From Polyangiaceae bacterium (lineage in GTDB: Bacteria; Myxococcota_A; Polyangia; Polyangiales; Polyangiaceae): a stretch of DNA of 64,000 nt. The notes under the pieces were generated by a model. That model was given only the letters and a program-made list of their open reading frames with translations. It was not told the origin of the DNA and ran no database searches. The stretch covers positions 1-64,000 of the forward strand of contig JACKEB010000022.1 of the NCBI GenBank assembly GCA_020633205.1. Direction: 5' to 3'. Positions within the stretch are counted from its first letter, which is position 1. Each line of letters starts with the position of its first letter. Positions 58,286 to 64,000 of this stretch are shown here, one piece after another. The position numbers and the translations under genes are program-made.

Positions 58286-59281
58286 CTAATCGACGCAGCG
58301 GTGGGTCGGATCTTGGCGTTCGATGAAGAGCGCGGTGATCTCACGATCCAGCGCGGCGGTCAGCTCGCTCTCGATGTGCTCGAGGGCGCCGGCGAGGCGC
58401 TCTAGGTTGCGCTGGTAGACGAACAATCGGGCTTGATCCGCGGGGAGACCATCGGGGCCAGCCACGGCGTCAAGCAGCAACAGCGCGCGGGGGTCCACGC
58501 CGTCCACGACCACCTCGACACCGGGCACGTCGGAGACGTAGATATGATCCTCGTCGACGAACGCCCGCAGCTTGGAATCCAGCGCCGCGACGGCTTGCCG
58601 CACGCTGTGCGCGAAGGTCTCCGCGGTGAGCGACCAAGACGGAGTCGGCAGCTCCAAATCCAACTCGCGTGAGCGCAAGAAGGCTTGAGTTGCCCCTCCC
58701 GTATCCCCGCGCTCATCACGCACGAGGCCAAGGTAGTAGAACGCCTCAGGGTTCTTGGGGCTGTCTTTCACCGCTTGCTCGACGAGCGGTGCAGCTCGCT
58801 CCACCTCGCCCACCTCGTAGAGCGCGCGCCCCACGAGGAAGGTATGGTTTGGGTTCTCGAACGGTCCCTCGGGGAAACGTGCGCAGAGCTCTTTGGCGCG
58901 GTCGATCTCGTTCAGACCAAGCAACGCGTCGAACTTCAGCAGCAGCGCATCAACCACCTCGTCGTCGTTCTGAGCGAGATCGAGGGCCTGATCGCAGAGA
59001 GAGAGAGCCTCTTCGAACTCGCCGAGGGGGTGAATATAGACCTCGGCGGCGTTGAGCATCGCTTCGAGGTAGCCGTCGTCGAGGGCGATTGCCTGGCGGT
59101 AGTACTCGACCGCATCTTCGAAATCGCCTTGCAAGGCCCCGACGTAGCCCAACAGATTGTAGGCCTCGGGGGACTGGCTATCGAGCTCCAGAGCGCGCCT
59201 GGCGCTTTGCTCGGCGCCGTGGGAGTCGCCACGCTGGACGAGGTCCCAGCCGCGGTCGAGATGTGCGGAAAACTGATCCAT
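58286..59281 (-). CDS. TPR-repeat protein
   Basis: It has 331 residues. Repeats begin at the N-terminus (GWDLVQRGDSHGAEQSARRA, YNLLGYVGALQGDFEDAVEY, YYRQAIALDDGYLEAMLNAA) and continue to about residue 210. The C-terminal 110 residues form a separate domain (SWSLTAETFAHSVRQAVAAL, VEVVVDGVDPRALLLLDAVA), resembling the metal-binding zincin-like protease fold only loosely; no HExxH is present. Function unknown. Ends about 27 bases from the convergent regulator. Confidence 0.8.
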   Translation of the reverse strand: MDQFSAHLDRGWDLVQRGDSHGAEQSARRALELDSQSPEAYNLLGYVGALQGDFEDAVEYYRQAIALDDGYLEAMLNAAEVYIHPLGEFEEALSLCDQALDLAQNDDEVVDALLLKFDALLGLNEIDRAKELCARFPEGPFENPNHTFLVGRALYEVGEVERAAPLVEQAVKDSPKNPEAFYYLGLVRDERGDTGGATQAFLRSRELDLELPTPSWSLTAETFAHSVRQAVAALDSKLRAFVDEDHIYVSDVPGVEVVVDGVDPRALLLLDAVAGPDGLPADQARLFVYQRNLERLAGALEHIESELTAALDREITALFIERQDPTHRCVD

Positions 59282-59399
59282 CTACGGTCTGGCTAGATGG
59301 TCCGGGTCGCGGCTCGAGTCAAGCGGCCGTAGGACCTCGATACTTTGCGCGTTGGCACCACGTTAGCCTGTAACGACCGGTTCAGAGCGCGGTTAAGCG

Positions 59400-61337
59400 C
59401 TACTCGTGAACCCGAACGCGACTTCCTGGGCGATCGTCCGTCGCCCACGCGCCATGCCAGCCTTTGGGCAACTGGGGATCGCTGAACAGGAACACCCACT
59501 TCGCGTCGAGGGGCGCGAGGTTCACGCAACCGTGGCTCATCTTGATGCCGTAATTGCTGTGCCAGAACGCCGCGTGAAGCGCGTAGGAGCCCTTGTAGTA
59601 CATCACGTAGGGCACGTCCTCGATGGAGTAGGGCAGGTCGCCCGCCGCGGTGCCGTCGCCGTCCATCGTCGTGGTGATGTGCTTTTCGCGGATCCTGAAC
59701 TCGCCGGGGGGCGTGCTGTGGTCCTTGGACTTCACGCTCGAGGTCTTTCCGCTCGAAACCAACGTCGCGTAGACCGGCGTGGTTCCCTTGTAGGCGACCA
59801 GCGTTTGCTCCTTCAGGTTCACGTCGATCCAGCGCTCGCCCGGCTGGAGATCTTCAGGCATCGGGCCCGGGTGAGTAATTCTCACGTGGATATTCTTCAC
59901 CCACTGGCCATTCGCCATCTCGCTGTACGTGATGCCCTTGATCTCGATCTCTTTGCCAGTCAGCTGCAGCGCCTCGAAGCGCTTCACCCGCTCCTTTGGG
60001 CTGACGCTGCGCTTCTCCGGGTCGATCTCATAGGTCGGCGCCGTCTTGCGTCCGCCGTATGCCCACGCCAGGGGCAGCTTGAACTTGGGACCTAGCTCGG
60101 TGCCGTGGAAGTCGGAACCGGCGGTTTGCCAGAAACGGTCAGCTGGGGTGACCAAGCCCTTCGTGGTCTTGTACCAGGTGCGTCCATTCCAGCGGAACGT
60201 CTTGTCCACGGCCACGTAGAAGCCCGTGACCATGCGCTTCGCGAGGATGTCGTCGGCGTCTGCCGAGAGCTGATCCAGGGTGACCTCGTGGAGCTTGTCC
60301 TTGATGTTTTCCTGCTGCCACCAAGGTTGATCTGGGGCGCCCGCGTCACCTTCTTCGCCCGGTTCCGGTGCCTCGCCCACGTCGCCCGGTGAGGCTGACG
60401 CGCTTCGCGTATCTCCCGGTTTGGGGGTCTTGGAATCGCTCTTCTCGCTGGGCTTTTCGTCAGTCTTCTCGTCAGATTTCTCTGCGGATTTCTTACGAAT
60501 GCCATCGATCAGCTCGGGCGTGTCCTTCTTCTCCGCGACGGGCTTTTCGCCGGACTTCGGCGTTCCCGCATCTTTCGCGTCGGACTTCTCCGGTGCGTCG
60601 GACTTCGCGTCCTGCTCGCTCTTCGCGGCTTCTGCCTTGGCCTTTGCGGCTTCTTTCGCCTTCTTCTCCGCCTCGGCCTTGGCTTTCTCCTCGGCCTTCT
60701 TCTTCGGATCCATGTAGGGCTCGTACGCGAGCATCTGCTCCTTGGATGGAACCGAGCGGTAGAGCGGCGTGCCGTTCTTGGCGTTGCGCGCGTAGATGTA
60801 CGGCAGTACCTCGGAGAGATCGGGCGCCTTGATGGCGAACTTCACTTCCGGGTGATCGAGATCCGTCGTGCCGAGATTTCCGCAGACGTACCCGACGTCG
60901 TTCACGCGGTACCAGCCGCCACTGCAGTTGGCGGTGCTCACCGGCTTGGCGTCCACGGGCACGCGACCGCCGTTGCGGATGTAGCCGAGCTTCTGCTTCT
61001 GATCGAACTTCGGCTCCTTGAACACTGCCGCCGCGATCTTCGTCACCGCGAACCAGGGGCCGGTATACGGCGCTGCGTCGGCCCCCGCGTCTTCCGCTTC
61101 TGCGCCGGCGTCCGGAGTCGTGGCCGCCTGGGTCAACTCGGCGGGCAAGCTCGGCGCTGCGCCGGATGCCTTGGGATGCGACTGAGTGGGCTTCTCGGCC
61201 TTCTCTTTGACGCCGGGCGGTTCCTCCCGGTTTCCGCACGCGATCAAGCCGCCAGCGGCCAATAGGCCACACAGGGAGACGCGCAGAGCGCGACGTGGAG
61301 CGCGAGAGGCGCTGCGAGAAAGGCGATTCGACGTCAC
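59400..61337 (-). CDS. L,D-transpeptidase (YkuD-domain) lipoprotein
   Basis: It has 645 residues from GTG 61337, which lies seven bases after AAGGG and gives a good signal peptide; the lipobox is AAGGLIACGN. The N-terminal part after the lipid anchor has a Pro/Ala/Asp linker and an SH3-like segment (VFKEPKFDQKQKLGYIRNGG). A middle low-complexity region (about 215-330) is rich in Lys, Glu, Ser and Asp (EKSDEKTDEKPSEKSDSK). The YkuD domain ends the protein: WIDVNLKEQTLVAYKG, HSTPPGEFRIREKHI and the catalytic site HAAFWHSNYGIKMSHGCVNL. It would make 3-3 crosslinks in peptidoglycan or attach lipoproteins to it. Confidence 0.93.
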   Translation of the reverse strand: MTSNRLSRSASRAPRRALRVSLCGLLAAGGLIACGNREEPPGVKEKAEKPTQSHPKASGAAPSLPAELTQAATTPDAGAEAEDAGADAAPYTGPWFAVTKIAAAVFKEPKFDQKQKLGYIRNGGRVPVDAKPVSTANCSGGWYRVNDVGYVCGNLGTTDLDHPEVKFAIKAPDLSEVLPYIYARNAKNGTPLYRSVPSKEQMLAYEPYMDPKKKAEEKAKAEAEKKAKEAAKAKAEAAKSEQDAKSDAPEKSDAKDAGTPKSGEKPVAEKKDTPELIDGIRKKSAEKSDEKTDEKPSEKSDSKTPKPGDTRSASASPGDVGEAPEPGEEGDAGAPDQPWWQQENIKDKLHEVTLDQLSADADDILAKRMVTGFYVAVDKTFRWNGRTWYKTTKGLVTPADRFWQTAGSDFHGTELGPKFKLPLAWAYGGRKTAPTYEIDPEKRSVSPKERVKRFEALQLTGKEIEIKGITYSEMANGQWVKNIHVRITHPGPMPEDLQPGERWIDVNLKEQTLVAYKGTTPVYATLVSSGKTSSVKSKDHSTPPGEFRIREKHITTTMDGDGTAAGDLPYSIEDVPYVMYYKGSYALHAAFWHSNYGIKMSHGCVNLAPLDAKWVFLFSDPQLPKGWHGAWATDDRPGSRVRVHE

Positions 61338-61744
61338 AGGCAGGCCCTTTCTTTCCACAGCGCGGCTGGGGGATCCACTTCTCGGCGGTTCTTGCCGCCA
61401 AGCGAGGCCGCATGTCTCACCCCCCAGCGAGTTCCGGTTCGGGTCTGCCGCCAACGCCTGCTCATGCGCAATAGGTCTTGAAATTTTCAACATTTAACGA
61501 TGGTTCTTGATGTGATGAGGCAGCTATTCGCGGGTTTGGGGGTGAGGAATTGCGTTAGGTCGCGCGTGCTCCGACGCGAAGCCCCGCTCAGCGTGTTTCA
61601 GCGCCCACGCCCCGAAGCGAGATTCTGAAGAAAAGCACGCGCTTGAGGCCTCTTCAGCGAACCGCGTGCCAACCTATGCTTTCCAGGCCAGATCCGCGTT
61701 TTCAGAATAAACCGCGGCGTTCGCACGCCTGACACTGCAGCAGT
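61338..61744. other. Divergent intergenic region with an A/T-rich patch
   Basis: About 400 bases between the transpeptidase (minus) and the acidic membrane protein (plus). At 61478-61490 lies the inverted repeat TTGAAA-T-TTTCAA in an A/T-rich stretch (61471-61512), out of keeping with its surroundings and a likely promoter or operator area. No gene seen. Confidence 0.5.
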
Positions 61745-63505
61745 ATGGTGAGACCTGTGGCTTTTCGAGCGGAGTGGCGTGGGCGACGCGACACCCGACT
61801 CCGACTCGTGTTGGGGGCGCTCGGGATCTCGCTGTTGCTCCACGTGCCGCTCACTCCGCTGAGCTCGCCGCTGGGTCTCGTGTCGTTGATGAAGTTCGAG
61901 GACGACTCCGACATCGAGGAGCCGCCCGAGTGGATCGGGATCCCCGTCACGATCGAGGACGAACCGGCGCTTGAGCCTCCCAAGGCAGGAGAGACACCTG
62001 GCGCCGTCGAAGATGAGGACGAGGACCTGGAGGATGACGACGCCCTCGATGATGAGAGCGACGACGATGACGACGACGAAGCCTGGTCGCTCCCCAAGAA
62101 GAAGCAGGGCACCTCGAAGCCCGACGCGGGACAAGCCGAAAAGCCCCTGAAGGCGCCCGGAGACGCCGGCGCGGACGCAGCAGTCGGGATCAAAGATGCC
62201 GGGGCTGACGCGGGCGCTCCGACAGCCACGGACGCGGGCGCGGACGCCGCTCCCGTGAAGCCAGAACCCAAGCCGGCGCCAAAGCCTGAGCTGCCAAAGA
62301 GCCAGGCGCCGGTCGCTGAGCGCTCGAAGACCATCAAGGACCCGGTCGCCCTGTCCGGTTCCGCGGGGCAACTCGCTGACGCGAACGCGAACATCCGCCT
62401 GTTGGTGTTCGGTGATCGCATCCGCAAGCACTCGACGGGGCCGCTGATCGGCGATTTGCTCGGCGCCGCGGAGCAATGGGCCGCGTTCTTCAAGACCGCC
62501 AAGCTCGACCCCATCCGCGACATCGACCGCATCTTGATCGCGGCCCCCCAGCTAAAAGACAGCTCCCACGCGGTGATCGTGCTCAAGCACCACACCTCCG
62601 AGGCGAAGATCCACGGCGCCATCGACCGCCTGGTCAAGCAGAGCAAGGACAAGGGCGAGTGGGTAGACGAGCGCATCGCCAAGGCGCACGTGGATCGCGC
62701 GGATCGCGTGTTGGTGCAGCAAGGTCGCGGAGTGGTGATCGTCGGCCCCGCGGGCATCGAGGCCCAAGCCAAGCAGCTCAAGGGGCCGCTGAGCTTCCCG
62801 AACCCTGAAGGCAAAGAGGTCGTCAGCGTGTTCCTGCGCACGCCCTATCGCGCCTTCAAGGGGCTCCCCTTCGATATGCCCGAGTCGATTCGCTGGGTGC
62901 GCATGAAGCTGGTACCCGCGGGAGATGGCGTCGTCGCGCTGCTGGAAGCCCAAGACGAGAGCCCGGCCGCCGCCCAGAAGCACGCGGCGGCCTTCGATTC
63001 TGCGCTCAACGCGGTGGTGACCATCAAGCTCTCTGGGCTCGCGGCGCGCCTCTTGGGCAGGAGCGAAAAGCGCCTGGTCGAGCGCGTGGAGTTCTCCGCT
63101 CAGGGGGACCGCATCGTGGGCAAGGTGTCAGCGACCGGGCGTCAGCTCGCGCCGCTGCTCGAGGCCATCAGCGAGTACTCCAAACAGCTCCAGGAAGAAG
63201 CGAAGAAGCGCGCCAAGGAACGTGCGGAACAGAAGAAGAAGGAAGAAGCGGAGAAGGCTGAAAAGGCCAAGGCTGCCGCAGAGGAAGCCAAGGCAGGCAA
63301 GGGCAAGGCCGGCAAAGGGGCACAGTCGAACTCTGACAAAGGCAGCAACCCGGCCAAAGACAAAGCGGCGGAGTCTGGCGATGGGGCGGGCGACAAGCCC
63401 AAGAAGCCGGGCTTCAAGCAGAACCCCGCTGCGGCTGCTTCCGGAAGTTCGAAGGCGGCACCTTCCGCGCCTCCCCCCCAACCCTCGGGGGAGCCCAAGG
63501 AGTAG
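61745..63505 (+). CDS. Membrane-anchored protein with poly-acidic and Lys/Glu/Ala regions, function unknown
   Basis: It has 586 residues. A hydrophobic N-terminal segment (LVLGALGISLLLHVPLTPLS) is followed by an acidic run (about 80-112; EDEDEDLEDDDALDDESDDD), a Pro/Ala/Asp linker with DAGADA repeats, then a folded domain of about 280 residues (from LLVFGDRIRKHSTGPLIGDL; LIAAPQLKDSSHAVIVLKHH; VSVFLRTPYRAFKGLPF; GVVALLEAQDESPAAAQ; LVERVEFSAQGDRIVGKVSA). A Lys/Glu/Ala helix and a Lys/Gly/Ser-rich tail end it. The ordered middle and TonB-like N-terminal layout suggest a periplasmic protein; no family was recognised. Confidence 0.7.
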   Translation: MVRPVAFRAEWRGRRDTRLRLVLGALGISLLLHVPLTPLSSPLGLVSLMKFEDDSDIEEPPEWIGIPVTIEDEPALEPPKAGETPGAVEDEDEDLEDDDALDDESDDDDDDEAWSLPKKKQGTSKPDAGQAEKPLKAPGDAGADAAVGIKDAGADAGAPTATDAGADAAPVKPEPKPAPKPELPKSQAPVAERSKTIKDPVALSGSAGQLADANANIRLLVFGDRIRKHSTGPLIGDLLGAAEQWAAFFKTAKLDPIRDIDRILIAAPQLKDSSHAVIVLKHHTSEAKIHGAIDRLVKQSKDKGEWVDERIAKAHVDRADRVLVQQGRGVVIVGPAGIEAQAKQLKGPLSFPNPEGKEVVSVFLRTPYRAFKGLPFDMPESIRWVRMKLVPAGDGVVALLEAQDESPAAAQKHAAAFDSALNAVVTIKLSGLAARLLGRSEKRLVERVEFSAQGDRIVGKVSATGRQLAPLLEAISEYSKQLQEEAKKRAKERAEQKKKEEAEKAEKAKAAAEEAKAGKGKAGKGAQSNSDKGSNPAKDKAAESGDGAGDKPKKPGFKQNPAAAASGSSKAAPSAPPPQPSGEPKE

Positions 63506-63597
63506 CAACGACGGGAACCGCGGCGAGAGGTCTCGCACCCGATGAAAATCCTAGCGGAAATTCTTCGGCTTCAACGCCGCTGCTGCGGGAGCGAGTC

Positions 63598-64000
63598 TCA
63601 GAGCTTGGTCTGCTCGGCGAGGCGAGCCAGCATCGCGTCGGCGGTACCCGCATCGAGGGTTGCGATGCACAAGCGCTTGCCCTTGCGCGGCTCGACCACC
63701 AGGCGGCACTTGCCGCGCGCTGAGTCGCTCAGGCTGCTCAAACCAAAGTCGACGCCCAGCCCGACGATCACCAGCAAGAAGCCCATCCCGAGCAAGCTCG
63801 GAGAGGAGCCCGGAACGCGCGCACCGTCGACGAACAAGCTGATCCCAGCGTAGAGGCCGATTGCGAGCGCAAACAGACCCGCGTAGAGCCCAGCCCGGGC
63901 GTAGCGCACCTCGCGGGTTACTTTGGCGACGTTGTCGATGGGGACCAGTGTCTCGCGGTCGCGCAGCACGCGGCCGAGCATTTCCGTGCGGTGATCGAGC
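63598..64000 (-). CDS. Membrane protein, N-terminus outside window
   Basis: Partial gene. The frame stays open to the window edge past the first Met at 63981 (LDHRTEMLGRVLRDRETLVP), so the true start is probably upstream. Two membrane helices are visible (AGLYAGLFALAIGLYAGISL and LLGMGFLLVIVGLGVDFGLS), then a small domain (CRLVVEPRKGKRLCIATLDA) ending in a helix (TADAMLARLAEQTKL). Not recognised. Confidence 0.7.
   Translation of the reverse strand, partial: LDHRTEMLGRVLRDRETLVPIDNVAKVTREVRYARAGLYAGLFALAIGLYAGISLFVDGARVPGSSPSLLGMGFLLVIVGLGVDFGLSSLSDSARGKCRLVVEPRKGKRLCIATLDAGTADAMLARLAEQTKL

Overview
The window is a dense, high-GC chromosomal segment from a Gram-negative bacterium, most likely a myxobacterium (Myxococcota, probably a Polyangiales/Sorangiineae-type genome). 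This is inferred from several features together: many lipoproteins with Gly/Ala/Ser 'GGSAGSGG' stalks, Cys-rich Dickkopf-like lipoproteins, Ser/Thr kinases and pseudokinases, very large TPR proteins, FHA-GGDEF and Rec-EAL proteins, and a strong G/C bias at third codon positions with frequent GTG/TTG starts. No rRNA, complete tRNA, insertion sequence, prophage or CRISPR array was seen.

Layout. 0-4 kb: 3' part of leuS, an LptE-like lipoprotein, then a convergent pair (DUF72 protein and stalked lipoprotein) that both carry clustered single-base frameshifts. 4.4-7.1 kb (minus): PPIase lipoprotein, single-domain response regulator and apolipoprotein N-acyltransferase (lnt) in a tight operon. 7.7-12.8 kb: receiver-histidine kinase, cysteine desulfurase, then pyrF and an RlmB-like methyltransferase, and a coiled-coil membrane protein. 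13.6-17 kb: stalked lipoprotein, mlaF-mlaD lipid-transport genes and a duplicated Cys-rich lipoprotein. 17-21.3 kb: FHA-diguanylate cyclase and Rec-EAL phosphodiesterase on either side of purT, with tandem-repeat arrays in both gaps. 21.8-26.8 kb: five minus-strand genes (outer-membrane-like protein, DUF4190-like/thioredoxin protein, pseudokinase, SctJ/YscJ-like lipoprotein, second MlaF-like ATPase). 27-36 kb: TPR protein, Cys-rich lipoprotein, Ser/Thr kinase and a 1666-residue TPR protein. 36-41 kb: VWA lipoprotein, LD-carboxypeptidase, PlsC-type acyltransferase, SDR protein and two small lipoproteins. 41.4-43.7 kb: proA, rsfS, rlmH. 43.8-51.8 kb (minus): tatB-tatC, a PHP-domain exported protein, acyl-CoA dehydrogenase, a 44-residue membrane protein, CcmD-like protein, ccmC and a TolC-family protein. 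51.9-64 kb: TPR proteins, DEAD-box helicase, polyprenyl synthase with a GbsR-like regulator, an L,D-transpeptidase lipoprotein and two unassigned membrane proteins.

Themes. Much of the window serves the cell envelope: lipoprotein maturation (lnt), LPS assembly (LptE-like), phospholipid trafficking (two MlaF ATPases and one MlaD but no MlaE permease in view), peptidoglycan editing (LD-carboxypeptidase, L,D-transpeptidase), Tat export and cytochrome c maturation. Signalling genes (c-di-GMP synthesis and breakdown, Ser/Thr kinase, two-component) lie among them. The most unusual block is the 21.8-26.8 kb run with an SctJ-like ring lipoprotein and no other recognisable type III secretion gene. Non-coding structure is also rich: a dispersed palindromic repeat in three copies, three intergenic tandem arrays (two of related sequence), several perfect palindromes between genes and a 5' half of a serine-tRNA-like sequence.
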